DNA of 38,663 nucleotides, taken from contig JBGAPI010000050.1 of the NCBI GenBank assembly GCA_044221335.1, positions 1-38,663 on the forward strand, written 5' to 3'. The position numbers were made by a program, and so were the translations under genes. Every line of letters begins with the position of its first letter. Position 1 is the stretch's first letter. This stretch comes from JBGAPI01 sp044221335. Its GTDB lineage: Bacteria > Pseudomonadota > Gammaproteobacteria > Xanthomonadales > Ahniellaceae. Below the pieces are notes generated by a model. That model made no database searches, had not been told where the DNA came from, and was given only the letters and a program-made list of their open reading frames with translations. This document shows positions 1-8,339 of the stretch, in pieces.

Positions 1-27
1 TCGGCCGTTGTCGACCACTCGCGTATC

Positions 28-60
28 GCCTCGCGCTGCGGCCCAGGTGCCGCTCCAGCG
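28..60. repeat. Single REP-like hairpin, variant arm
   Basis: A CCTCGC lead-in is followed by the hairpin GCGGC-ccaggt-GCCGC (38-42 with 49-53). It sits one repeat period upstream of the 68-bp array and shares its CCTCGC flank, but its stem belongs to the AGCGGSCC subtype also found near 19189 and 29875. It looks like a diverged first unit of the array. Confidence 0.55.
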
Positions 61-96
61 GTCGGTGTTCGGCGACCGCGGTGGTGAATACGAAAC

Positions 97-300
97 ACCT
101 CGCAATGGCGCGCAGTGCGCGCCCTACGTCCGCTCCTCGCCGCTTGCGGAAGTGCTTACCAAGCGCCTCGCAATGGCGCGCAGTGCGCGCCCTACGGCCG
201 CTTCTCGCCGTCAGCGGACTTCGACATCGTGCGCCTCGCAATGGCGCGCGGTGCGCGCCCTACGGCTGCTCTTCGCCGAGTGGGGACGGCTTCGCCTGAT
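97..300. repeat. Tandem array of three 68-bp REP units
   Basis: Three near-identical 32-base blocks start at 97, 165 and 233, exactly 68 bases apart. Each reads CCTCGCAATGGCGCGC, a 3-base loop, then GCGCGCCCTACG. The stem is GGCGCGC/GCGCGCC (7 bp) followed by CTAC, the reverse complement of the GTAG head of known REPs. The 36-base intervals also resemble one another (a CGCT-CTCGCCG core), so the whole 68-base unit has been duplicated. The third unit is the most diverged downstream. No open reading frame with convincing codon use covers it. Confidence 0.85.
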
Positions 301-480
301 CCCAGCCCGAATCGCGCGCCGCTCCGCGTCGAGCATGGCGTGGCGTGCGCAGGTGTCGGCGTGCAGCGGTCGTGTCGGCGGGAATGGAAGGAATGCTTCG
401 GGGCAGGCGATCGCAACAGCGCCCCGGCGCTTCTGACTTCCGGCACGCTCACCCGCGCACGACGGGGTCTAGCGTTGCGG

Positions 481-500
481 CAGATCGATCATCGGATCTG
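481..500. promoter_or_regulatory. Inverted repeat upstream of phoD
   Basis: CAGATC and GATCTG are separated by 8 bases, ending 18 bases before the phoD start codon. It could be an operator or an RNA hairpin over the leader. There is no Pho-box-like direct repeat I can defend. Apart from this and the REP units, 265-518 shows nothing recognisable. Confidence 0.25.
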
Positions 501-518
501 CTACGGACGGAGACGGAG

Positions 519-2597
519 ATGGCTGAGCTGGATCGTCGTCGGTTCCTGAAACTGGCCGCCGCGCTCGGCGCGACCCTGGCCTCCGGCTGCGCCACCGTGC
601 GCCCCTCCGCGAGCGGCTGGCGCGAGCGGCGAGATCTCTATCCGCAAGGCGTCGCCTCGGGCGATCCCGACGAACGCAGCGTTCTGCTGTGGACGCGGCG
701 ACCGTACGCGGATGGTCGCGAAAGCGCGAACGTCCGGGTCGAGTTGGCGGACGATCCCGACTTCAAGCGCGTGATCGCCACCGCGACGGCGCGCGTGCTG
801 TCGGCATCGGATTGGACCTGTCGAGTGCTGGTGGCCGACCTGCGCCCGGCGCACGAATACTGGTACCGCTTCGTCGACGAGGACGGCAACGGCAGTCGCA
901 TCGGGCGCACGCTGACGGCGCCGGCGCGCGACGATCCACGTCCGACGCGCTTCGCGTTCGTGAGCTGCCAGAGCCTGCCCGAGGGCGCGATGAATGCGTA
1001 CCGGCGGATGATCTGGGAAGACGAGCGAGCGCCGCCCGAGGAGCGGCTGGGCTTCGTGCTGCATCTCGGCGATTTCATCTACGAGGTCGTGCAGTACCCG
1101 GACCAGGTCAAGAACGGCCACCGCTACGACCGCCTCATCACCTTTCCGATCCAGTTCCCGGACGGCAAGGTCGTCGCGAAGAACCGCTTCCACGCACCGG
1201 CGTCGCTCGCCGACTACCGGGCGCTGTACCACGCCTACCTGCAGGACCCCGACCTGCAGGATGCCCGTGCCCGCTTCCCGTTCGTGGCAATCTGGGACAA
1301 CCACGAATTCTCCTGGCAGGGCTGGCAGACGATCCAGGAATTCCCCGGCGACGAGGGCCTGATCCCCGCGCAGACGCTCAAGGTCGCAGCCAACCAGGCC
1401 TGGTTCGAATTCCAGCCGGCGCGCGTCGCGCCGCCGCATCGCCTGGAGGCCTTCGACGCGCCGAAGGTGGTCGATGCCCCGGTGACCGACTTCGACGAGG
1501 ACGGGCTCGGCCGCGAACCCAACAACCGCGCCGCGATCGACAGCCTCATCGCCTACCGCGCCTTGCGCTGGGGGCGACACGTCGATCTGCTGATCACCGA
1601 TCAGCACAGCTTCCGCTCGCGCGATCCGGGCAGCCATGACGAGCTCGGTCCGTTGTTCGAGCACGACAAGCTGGGCTTCATCCCCGAGATCCTGTGGCGG
1701 CAGCTCGACGGTGGTCGCGACTATGCCGGAGGCCATCCGCCGGCGATGCTTTCGTTCGGCGACAGGAGCGTGGCGAACTGCCGCGCCGGCGAGGCCGCGC
1801 AGACGGTTCTCGGGGCGAAGCAGAAGGCCTGGTTCCTGCAGGCGCTGCGGGGATCGACCGCTACCTGGAAGGTCTGGGGCAATTCGCTCGGGACCCCGGA
1901 CTGGCGCGTCGATCCACAGAATCTCCCCCCGGAGTTCGGCAGCGGCAAGAGCGACGGCTACGCCCTCCTGAACGTCGGCGACTGGGGCAGCGCCTACCAC
2001 GAACGCGCCGAGATCTTCGACGCCGTGCGCGCGGCCGGCATCACCGGATTCGCGATCGTTTCCGGCGATCGCCACAGCTTCTGGGCGGGATACGCCGCAG
2101 CTTCATTGCCGCCCGCGGCCTTCGAGCCCGTCGGAGTCACCTTCGTGGGCGGCTCGATCACGTCGCCGGGCATGGCGGAAGCCAACGAGCACAACCTGAA
2201 GCCGGACAATCCGCTGCGGCCACTGTATGTCGCCAATCCGGGCGGCGGGCCGCCGCAAGCCACCGTCAACCTGATGCTGCGCCATGGCGTGCGCTCGGCG
2301 CTCGAATACGCCGCGAGCGGCGACCGCGCGAAGGCGCACGCCGTCCGCAATCCGGAGTTGGCGCCGCACCTGTCCTTCGTCGACATGGGCGGGCATGGGT
2401 ACGCGACGGTGCGGGTGGACGCCCAGGCGATGGTGACGGAGTTCGTCTGCATTCCCCGGCCGATCGCGCGCAGCGCGACGGCGGACGGCGGGCCGCTGCG
2501 CTATCGCGTCCGCCACGAGGTGCCGTTGTGGAAGGCGGGGGAGCGGATCGAGATGCGACAGTCGATCGTCGAAGGCGACGCGGGGCTGTCGGCATGA
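519..2597 (+). CDS. PhoD-type alkaline phosphatase/phosphodiesterase, Tat-exported
   Basis: A 692-residue secreted metallophosphoesterase expected to release phosphate from phosphoesters in the periplasm. The N-terminus has a twin-arginine motif (DRRRFLK, residues 5-11), a hydrophobic stretch, and a Cys at 24 that may be a weak lipobox (LASGC). The PhoD N-terminal domain starts around VASGDP (45-50). The catalytic domain shows the PhoD metal ligands: Cys150 in FVSCQS, GDFIYE (184-189), WDNHEF (259-264) and SGDRHSFW (515-522). Family knowledge: PhoD enzymes bind Fe3+ and Ca2+ through such a Cys/Asp/Asn/His set. The ATG at 519 was chosen because it gives the Tat signal directly and has a GGAG-rich ribosome site; the frame stays open upstream into repeat DNA. 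It ends 13 bases from convergent coaE. Confidence 0.9.
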   Translation: MAELDRRRFLKLAAALGATLASGCATVRPSASGWRERRDLYPQGVASGDPDERSVLLWTRRPYADGRESANVRVELADDPDFKRVIATATARVLSASDWTCRVLVADLRPAHEYWYRFVDEDGNGSRIGRTLTAPARDDPRPTRFAFVSCQSLPEGAMNAYRRMIWEDERAPPEERLGFVLHLGDFIYEVVQYPDQVKNGHRYDRLITFPIQFPDGKVVAKNRFHAPASLADYRALYHAYLQDPDLQDARARFPFVAIWDNHEFSWQGWQTIQEFPGDEGLIPAQTLKVAANQAWFEFQPARVAPPHRLEAFDAPKVVDAPVTDFDEDGLGREPNNRAAIDSLIAYRALRWGRHVDLLITDQHSFRSRDPGSHDELGPLFEHDKLGFIPEILWRQLDGGRDYAGGHPPAMLSFGDRSVANCRAGEAAQTVLGAKQKAWFLQALRGSTATWKVWGNSLGTPDWRVDPQNLPPEFGSGKSDGYALLNVGDWGSAYHERAEIFDAVRAAGITGFAIVSGDRHSFWAGYAAASLPPAAFEPVGVTFVGGSITSPGMAEANEHNLKPDNPLRPLYVANPGGGPPQATVNLMLRHGVRSALEYAASGDRAKAHAVRNPELAPHLSFVDMGGHGYATVRVDAQAMVTEFVCIPRPIARSATADGGPLRYRVRHEVPLWKAGERIEMRQSIVEGDAGLSA

Positions 2598-2610
2598 CGC
2601 GAAGGCCGGA

Positions 2611-3342
2611 TCACGGAGCGTCCGTCATGCGCGGCGCCGGCGGTGATCCGTCGCCATGCCGATCGGTCGATGCGGCGACTCGCATGCGGTCCTGCCGATC
2701 GTCGCCACGGATCGAGTCGTCGCGGCGACCTCCACGGTCCGCCTGGTGCTGCTGGTAGTGCCGATGCAGGCGGTCGCAGCGCAGGAGCAGCGACGCCAGC
2801 GCGCCGTCGTTGACCAGGACGTCGTCGGCCAGCGCCAGCCGGCGCGCGCGGCTCGCCTGCGCATCGATCATCGACTGGGCGAGGGCGGCGTCGATGCGGT
2901 CGCGGCGGATCAGTCGCTCGCGCTGCACGGCTTCCGGACAGTCGACCACCAGGATGCGATCGAGCCACGCATAGGCGCCGACCTCGGCAAGCAGCGGAAT
3001 AGCGATGACGACCAGCGCAGCGCTCGCATCGGTCGCGAGCTGGCGCAGGCGCTGCTCGACGCGCGGGTGCATGATCCCTTCGAGCCGGCGGCGCGCCTGC
3101 GGGTCGGCGAAGATGATCCGCCGCAGCGCTGCGCGATCGATCCGGTTCTCCGCGTCGATCGCCGTCGGGCCGAAGGCGGCGACGATCGCCGTGCGAGTCG
3201 GGGCGTCGCCGTCGAGCAGGTCGCGATTGACGCGGTCGGCATCGAACACGGCGGCGCCGAGTTCGGCGAGACGGTCCGCCGCGGCGGATTTCCCGGACGC
3301 GACGCCGCCGGTGAGACCGATGCGACGCGGCACCGGGTTCAC
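2611..3342 (-). CDS. coaE: Dephospho-CoA kinase
   Basis: Phosphorylates the 3'-OH of dephospho-CoA, the last step of CoA synthesis, in the cytosol. The P-loop GGVASGKS is near residue 12, followed by FDAD and by HPRVE of the CoA-binding region, as in the family. The GTG start overlaps the pilD stop as GTGA, so translation is coupled; a second GTG three codons later is possible. The protein is 243 residues against roughly 200-210 for the family: after the usual LHRHYQQ end there are about 40 extra residues rich in Arg and Asp without recognisable structure. Placement after pilD is the common gammaproteobacterial order. Confidence 0.93.
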   Translation of the reverse strand: MNPVPRRIGLTGGVASGKSAAADRLAELGAAVFDADRVNRDLLDGDAPTRTAIVAAFGPTAIDAENRIDRAALRRIIFADPQARRRLEGIMHPRVEQRLRQLATDASAALVVIAIPLLAEVGAYAWLDRILVVDCPEAVQRERLIRRDRIDAALAQSMIDAQASRARRLALADDVLVNDGALASLLLRCDRLHRHYQQHQADRGGRRDDSIRGDDRQDRMRVAASTDRHGDGSPPAPRMTDAP

Positions 3343-4196
3343 CGGGCGATGAAGTTCATGTACAGCGCGAGCCAGTCCTGGCCGGACATCCACTGCAGCC
3401 ATCCGGCGATCGCGAGGTAGGGCCCGAACGGGATGGGATGCGAGCGGTCGCGACCGGCGAGCGCCAGGCTGGCGCCGCCGATCACGATGCCGACGACGCT
3501 CGACAGCAGGATCACCCCGACGAGACCGCTCGGCCCGACGAACGCGCCGAGCCCCGCGAGCAGCTTGAAGTCGCCGTAGCCCATGCCCTCCTTGCCGGTG
3601 GTCAGCTTGAACAGCCAGTACACCGACCACAGGCTGAGATAGCCGAGCGCCGCCCCCTGGATCGCGAGGCTGGGGGTCTGGAACAGGCCCTGCGTCGCCG
3701 CGAGCAGGCCGAGCCAGAGCAGCGGAAAGGTGAGCTCGTCGGGCAGCAGGAAGGTCCGCAGGTCGATTACCGACAGCGCCAGCAGGATCCAGCTGCCGAC
3801 CAGGGCGACCGCGCCCTCGGGCGTCGCGCCGTAGCGCTGGATGGCGACGGCGCTCGCCAGTGCGCAGGCGGCTTCCACCAGCGGGTACTGCGGCGAGATC
3901 CGGGTCTTGCAGCCGTAGCAGCGTCCGCGCAGCGCGAGGTAGGACAGCAGCGGGATGTTCTCGAGCGCGGTCAGCTGGCGCTTGCACTGCGGGCAGGCCG
4001 AACGCTGCCACACCAGGCTGGGCGGGGTCGGGTCGACGTCTTCGCCGACCGCTTCGAGCTCCAGGATCTCGCGCGCTTCGCGGCGCCAGCGGTGCATCAG
4101 GCGCGGCGGGAAGCGGAGGGCGACGACGTTGAGGAAACTGCCGACCAGCAGGCCGAGCAGGGCCGCGATCAGGATCGGAAACTGCAGGGGATCCAT
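3339..4196 (-). CDS. pilD: Type IV prepilin peptidase/N-methyltransferase
   Basis: A 285-residue inner-membrane aspartic protease that cleaves the leader of prepilins (PilA in this window) and methylates the new N-terminus. The methyltransferase domain has the two CxxC pairs (Cys68/71 and Cys93/96). The peptidase aspartates are Asp145 (SVIDLRTF) and Asp209 in GYGDFK. Several membrane segments follow, including an LLGLLVGSFLN helix at the start. The ATG at 4196 (MDPLQFP) was taken; an ATG 9 codons upstream is less likely because it adds a polar tail before the first helix. It overlaps coaE by 4 bases and follows pilC after a 91-base gap with a hairpin. Confidence 0.95.
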   Translation of the reverse strand: MDPLQFPILIAALLGLLVGSFLNVVALRFPPRLMHRWRREAREILELEAVGEDVDPTPPSLVWQRSACPQCKRQLTALENIPLLSYLALRGRCYGCKTRISPQYPLVEAACALASAVAIQRYGATPEGAVALVGSWILLALSVIDLRTFLLPDELTFPLLWLGLLAATQGLFQTPSLAIQGAALGYLSLWSVYWLFKLTTGKEGMGYGDFKLLAGLGAFVGPSGLVGVILLSSVVGIVIGGASLALAGRDRSHPIPFGPYLAIAGWLQWMSGQDWLALYMNFIAR

Positions 4197-4240
4197 GGCC
4201 ACCTGTCGGTGCGGAGTGTGCAAGACCCGACCTGCGCCGT

Positions 4241-4259
4241 GCCCCGGGAGTTCCGGGGC
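4241..4259 (-). other. GC hairpin in the pilC-pilD gap
   Basis: A perfect 7-bp stem GCCCCGG/CCGGGGC with a 5-base loop lies between the pilC stop and the pilD start. No U-run follows on the minus strand, so it is not a standard terminator. It could stabilise the upstream mRNA or lower pilD expression relative to pilBC. Confidence 0.4.
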
Positions 4260-4287
4260 GGCGGCGACGGAACCGGGCGCAGCGCGA

Positions 4288-5556
4288 TCACATCGTGGCG
4301 GCGATCTTGAAGATCGGCAGGTACATGCCGACGACCATGCCGCCGACGATGGTGCCGATGAACACCATGATGAAGGGCTCCATCAGGCTGGACAGCGCGT
4401 CGACCGCGTTGTTCACCTCTTCCTCGTGGTACTCGGCGACCTTCAGCAGCATGGTGTCGAGCGCGCCCGCCTCTTCGCCGATCGCGGTCATCTGGATGAC
4501 CATGTTCGGGAACAGGTTGACCTGCTTCATCGCCGCGTTGAGCTGGTAGCCGACGGCGACGTCCTCCTTCACCCGGCGCACGGCTTCGCCGTAGACGATG
4601 CTGCCGGTCGCGCCGGCGACGATCTCCAGCGCCTCCACCAGCGGAACGCCCGCGCGGAAGGTGATGGCGAGGGTGCGCGCGAAGCGGGCGATCGCCGAGT
4701 TGTGCATGATCTGTCCGATGACCGGCAGCTTCAGCGTGATGCGGTCGACCAGGTGCTGCATCGACGCGGAGCGCTTGTAGGTGGCCAGCACGAACACGAA
4801 GGTGCCGATCGAGACGATCAGCATCAGCCACCACCAGGACTGCACGAACTCGGACGCGTTCACGATCATCTGGGTGAACGCCGGGAGGTCGGCGCCGAAC
4901 TGCTTGAAGGTCGCCTGGAACACCGGCACGACCTTGAGCAGCAGCACCAGGCTGACGATGATCGCGACCGCGATGACGGTGGCGGGATAGAACAGGGCCT
5001 TCTTGATCTTGCCCTTGATCGACTCGATGTTTTCCTTGTAGCTGGCGATCGTGTCGAGCACGGTCTCCAGCACGCCGGCGGTTTCGCCCGCGCGGACCAG
5101 GTTCTGGTAGAGCTCGTCGAACTGCACCGGGTGCTTGGCCAGCGCCTCGGACAGCGAGCTGCCGCCCTCGACGTCGGCCTTGATCGACGACAGCAGTTCC
5201 TTCGCCTTCGGGTTCTTCTGGCCGCTGGCGATGATGTCGAAGGACTGCACCAGGGGCACGCCGGCCTTCATCATGATCGCGAGCTGGCGCGAGAAGAAGG
5301 CGATCTCCTTCGGCGTCACCTTGCTGCCGGAGGCGCCGAACAGCGGCTTGCCCTTGACCGAGACGCTGGAGGCCGTGATGCCCTGCTTGCGCAGGTCGGC
5401 CTTGACGAGGTTGGCGTTCTTGCCCAGGACCTCGCCCTTCATGGTCATGCCGCGCTTGTCCTTCCCGACCCAATGGAAGGTCTTCAGTTCGCTGATCTGG
5501 GAGCGACTGGCGATGCCGCCCTTTCCGGCGGTCTTGGTGGCGGTGGCGGTAGCCAT
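4288..5556 (-). CDS. pilC: Type IV pilus inner-membrane platform protein
   Basis: A 422-residue polytopic inner-membrane protein (T2SF family) that couples the PilB ATPase to pilin insertion and extraction. Two tandem T2SF domains are visible: the first around KEIAFFSRQLAIMMKAGVPL, the second around IARFARTLAITFRAGVPL, each followed by a hydrophobic segment. A last hydrophobic stretch (FIMVFIGTIVGGMVVGMY) lies near the C-terminus. The start (MATATATK) lies 6 bases after the pilB stop, so the two are co-transcribed and probably coupled. Length and motif order match Xanthomonas and Pseudomonas PilC. Confidence 0.96.
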   Translation of the reverse strand: MATATATKTAGKGGIASRSQISELKTFHWVGKDKRGMTMKGEVLGKNANLVKADLRKQGITASSVSVKGKPLFGASGSKVTPKEIAFFSRQLAIMMKAGVPLVQSFDIIASGQKNPKAKELLSSIKADVEGGSSLSEALAKHPVQFDELYQNLVRAGETAGVLETVLDTIASYKENIESIKGKIKKALFYPATVIAVAIIVSLVLLLKVVPVFQATFKQFGADLPAFTQMIVNASEFVQSWWWLMLIVSIGTFVFVLATYKRSASMQHLVDRITLKLPVIGQIMHNSAIARFARTLAITFRAGVPLVEALEIVAGATGSIVYGEAVRRVKEDVAVGYQLNAAMKQVNLFPNMVIQMTAIGEEAGALDTMLLKVAEYHEEEVNNAVDALSSLMEPFIMVFIGTIVGGMVVGMYLPIFKIAATM

Positions 5557-5562
5557 GGCGGG

Positions 5563-7290
5563 TTAGTCCTTCGTCACACGGTTGATTTCGGCAAGGCTGG
5601 TGAAGCCGTCCTTGACCTTCTTCAGCGCGGAACGCCGCAGATCGTTGATGCCGATCCGGAGCGATTCCTCGGCGATGTCGATGGCGTTGCCGCCATCGAG
5701 GATGATCTTCTGGATTTCCTCGGTCAGCGGCATCACCTGGTAGATGCCGACGCGACCCTTGTAGCCGTCGTTGCAGTTCGGGCAGCCCACCGCCTCGAAG
5801 ATCTGCAGGCTGTCGACCTCGTCCTCGCGGAAGCCTTCGGCCAGCAGCGCGGCGCGCGGCAGCTTCAGCGGACGCTTGCAGTCATGTAAGCGCCGCGCGA
5901 GCCGCTGCGCCGTGACCAGCGTCACGGATGAGGTGATGTTGTAGGGCGCGATGCCCATGTTCATCAGGCGCGCGATCGTCTGGGGGGCGTCGTTGGTGTG
6001 CAGGGTCGACAGCACGAAGTGTCCGGTCTGCGCCGCCTTGATCGCGATCTCGGCGGTCTCCAGGTCGCGGATCTCGCCGACCATGATGATGTCCGGATCC
6101 TGGCGCAGGAAGGAGCGCAGCGCGGCGGCGAAGGTCATGCCCTTCTTCACGCTCATCTGCACCTGGTTGATGCCCTGCACGCGGATCTCGACCGGATCCT
6201 CGACGGTCGAGATGTTGACGCCCTCGGTGTTGAGGATGTTGAGGCCGGTGTACAGCGAGACCGTCTTGCCGCTGCCGGTGGGGCCGGTGACGAGCACCAT
6301 GCCGTAGGGCTTGGAGATCGCGTCGAGGAAGATCTTCCGCTGCTCTTCCTCGTAGCCGAGCTTCTCGATGCCGAGCTTCGCCGCCGAGGCATCGAGGATA
6401 CGCAGCACCACCTTCTCGCCGAACAGCGTCGGGCAGGTGCTGATGCGGAAGTCGATCGCCTTGGTCTTGGAGACGTTGAGCTTGATGCGGCCGTCCTGCG
6501 GGATGCGGCGTTCGGCGATGTCGAGGCCGGCCATGACCTTGAGACGCGCGGTGATGCGAGCGTTGAGCTTCGCCGGCGGCGCGGCGACGGCGCGCAGGAT
6601 GCCGTCCATCCGGAAGCGGACCCGGAAGTTGGTCTCGTAGGGTTCGAAATGGATATCGGAGGCGCCGCGCTTGATCGCGTCGAGCAGCACCTTGTTGACG
6701 AACTTGACGATCGGCGTGTCATCCGCGCCGCCGGTGTCGGTGTCCTTGTCGCCGGTGTCGTCGTCGCCACCGGCCTCCAGATCCAGCGCCTCGAGGCCTT
6801 CCTCCTCCTCGTTGTTCTGCACCAGCGTGTCGGCGCCGGACAACGCCTGGTCGATCGCCTTGTCGAGCAGATCCTCGGGGACGAGGATCGGCTCCACCGT
6901 GGAATTGGTGTGGAACTTGATCTCGTCGAGCGCGCGCAGGTTGGTCGGATCGGCGACTGCGACGAACAGGCGATTGCCGCGCTTGAACAGCGGCAGCGCG
7001 CGGTGCTGCTGGATCAGCTTCTCGTCGACCGAACGGATCGGCGCCTGCCGGAGGTCGGCGGCGCGTACGTCGAGCAGCGGAATGCCGAATTCGGCGGACG
7101 CCGCGGCCGCGACCGCTTCGGAGCGCGCGATTCCGTTCTGCACCAGGAAGCTGCCGAGAGGCTGCTTGGCCTTGGCGGAAGCCTCGACGGCACGACGCAC
7201 CTCGTCTTCCGGCAACGTGCCTTCCATCACCAGGCGCCGAGCGACGCCGGACAGTCCCGCCAGATTGCCGCCACTGATCGGTGTTGCCAC
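5563..7290 (-). CDS. pilB: Type IV pilus extension ATPase
   Basis: The cytoplasmic hexameric ATPase that drives pilus extension. The N-terminal MshEN/GspE-type domain (about residues 1-150) is followed by the secretion ATPase core: Walker A GPTGSGKT at 336-343, an Asp box, Walker B (DIIMVGEIRD) and a His box (STLHTND). A CxxC pair (GCPNC) and an upstream Cys (LHDCK) form the usual zinc site. The start is the GTG at 7290 (VATPISGG), which has GAGGA about 8 bases upstream and gives a normal 575-residue length; the open frame reaches 7335 but lacks a better site. It follows the pilA terminator, so it needs its own promoter within 7291-7437. Confidence 0.96.
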   Translation of the reverse strand: MATPISGGNLAGLSGVARRLVMEGTLPEDEVRRAVEASAKAKQPLGSFLVQNGIARSEAVAAAASAEFGIPLLDVRAADLRQAPIRSVDEKLIQQHRALPLFKRGNRLFVAVADPTNLRALDEIKFHTNSTVEPILVPEDLLDKAIDQALSGADTLVQNNEEEEGLEALDLEAGGDDDTGDKDTDTGGADDTPIVKFVNKVLLDAIKRGASDIHFEPYETNFRVRFRMDGILRAVAAPPAKLNARITARLKVMAGLDIAERRIPQDGRIKLNVSKTKAIDFRISTCPTLFGEKVVLRILDASAAKLGIEKLGYEEEQRKIFLDAISKPYGMVLVTGPTGSGKTVSLYTGLNILNTEGVNISTVEDPVEIRVQGINQVQMSVKKGMTFAAALRSFLRQDPDIIMVGEIRDLETAEIAIKAAQTGHFVLSTLHTNDAPQTIARLMNMGIAPYNITSSVTLVTAQRLARRLHDCKRPLKLPRAALLAEGFREDEVDSLQIFEAVGCPNCNDGYKGRVGIYQVMPLTEEIQKIILDGGNAIDIAEESLRIGINDLRRSALKKVKDGFTSLAEINRVTKD

Positions 7291-7437
7291 AACGAGTCCT
7301 CGTCGGATACCGCCCGTCGAATTTACCGCAAACAAGGACTTGAAAGAACCAGTTTGGGGAATTTCTCAAGCCGTCCCGGGGTCGGCCACCCCGTAGGCCG
7401 GCGGTGCCGTCGCCCTGGCAGGCCGTCGGCCCGAGGC

Positions 7438-7467
7438 AAAAAAAAGCCCCGGCGAACCGGGGCTTTT
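7438..7467 (-). terminator. Intrinsic terminator after pilA
   Basis: On the minus strand a 7-bp stem GCCCCGG/CCGGGGC with a UUCG loop is followed by U8 (A-run 7438-7445 on the plus strand), 22 bases past the pilA stop. This is a textbook intrinsic terminator and separates pilA transcription from pilB. Confidence 0.92.
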
Positions 7468-7484
7468 GGTCGAGCGCCGAAGTA

Positions 7485-7895
7485 TCAGCGGCAGCTGGAC
7501 GGGGTGTACTGCTGGAGCAGGGTCACGCGCTTGCAGACCCAGGTCACCGGGTCGCTACCCGACTGGGTGGCGGTCAGGGTGATGGTTCCGCCGCTCGGAA
7601 TCGGCGGGTCGTTATAGGTGATGGTGACGACGTTCGACGCGATCACGATCGAGGTGACGATCGTGGTGGCCGCACCGCCGTAACCGGCCGTGGCGTTGTC
7701 CGCCGGCCACGCCTGGTTGGAGAGGCGATACTCGGAGACGGCCAGCTTGGCGGCGGCGGCAAGGTTCAGGCCCTCGGACACCTTCGCGCGGATGGAGTAG
7801 TCCTGGTAGGCCGGGATGGCGATGGCAAGCAGGATGCCCAGGATCGCGATGACGATCATGAGCTCGATCAGCGTGAAGCCCTTCGTGTTCTTCAT
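7485..7895 (-). CDS. pilA: Type IV major pilin (type IVa)
   Basis: A 136-residue prepilin. The leader MKNTKG is cleaved before FTLIELMIVIAILGILLAIA; the conserved Glu5 of the mature protein and the N-terminal helix are intact. Two cysteines near the C-terminus (VCK...SSC, 14 residues between) fit the disulfide-bonded D-loop of type IVa pilins. The ATG at 7895 is set by the leader and by GAGGAG 6 bases upstream; the frame open beyond it is not used. It has its own sigma-54 promoter and a strong terminator, so it is monocistronic, as expected for a highly expressed pilin. The pilin lies upstream of pilB rather than between pilB and pilC. Confidence 0.95.
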   Translation of the reverse strand: MKNTKGFTLIELMIVIAILGILLAIAIPAYQDYSIRAKVSEGLNLAAAAKLAVSEYRLSNQAWPADNATAGYGGAATTIVTSIVIASNVVTITYNDPPIPSGGTITLTATQSGSDPVTWVCKRVTLLQQYTPSSCR

Positions 7896-7981
7896 GGTTT
7901 CTCCTCGGTTGGCTAACGAAGTCGGAGTGGTGCATCCGCCGCGGCCGAAGTCGGATCCAGCGCAGCAGGCGAGGAGGCTAG

Positions 7982-7997
7982 TGCAGGGCATGTGCCA
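7982..7997 (-). promoter_or_regulatory. Sigma-54 (-24/-12) promoter of pilA
   Basis: On the minus strand TGGCACATGCCCTGCA matches the RpoN consensus TGGCAC-N5-TTGCW except for one T, with the correct GG-to-GC spacing. The predicted start is near 7971, giving a leader of about 76 bases. Family knowledge: pilA is activated by PilR with RpoN, and pilR lies 1.2 kb upstream here. Confidence 0.85.
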
Positions 7998-7999
7998 AT

Positions 8000-8339
8000 G
8001 GCAGCCTCTGAAAATGTAACTTTATGCATCGTCGGCCAGGCACATTGTTCCGCCGATTCCCATGATCTTCGCCAGCGGACGACAGCGCGGTTGCGCCGCC
8101 GGGAGCCACGCGATTTCAGTGGTCCTGACGGGGCAGGAAGTGACGTCGAGCGACATCCTCGTCCCCCATTCGGCACCGGGACCCGCGTGTCCCGCGACTG
8201 ACGCGCATCACCTGCAAGGTCGCTGGGCGCGTGCCATCCGGGAGCAGCACCGGGAAGGACCGCGCGAGGGCGTCGTGAAATCCACGACCCGCGCTCCCCC
8301 GTGCCGCCACGGAGGGCCGGGCCTGGAGACCGGGTCGAG
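8000..8339. other. Non-coding stretch between tfpZ and pilA
   Basis: No credible gene. The part nearest pilA (about 8000-8100) is less GC-rich and is where PilR sites would be expected, but I cannot define them. A 6-bp hairpin (8272-8288, GTCGTG/CACGAC) lies about 50 bases past the tfpZ stop and is too weak to call a terminator. Confidence 0.5.

Noticed and set aside
97..264. CRISPR array (32-base repeats, 36-base spacers)
   Set aside because: The intervals resemble each other, the repeat occurs as single REP copies elsewhere in the window, and no cas gene is nearby.
501..2075. Minus-strand open frame of 524 codons opposite phoD
   Set aside because: Antisense shadow; no start context and no recognisable domain.
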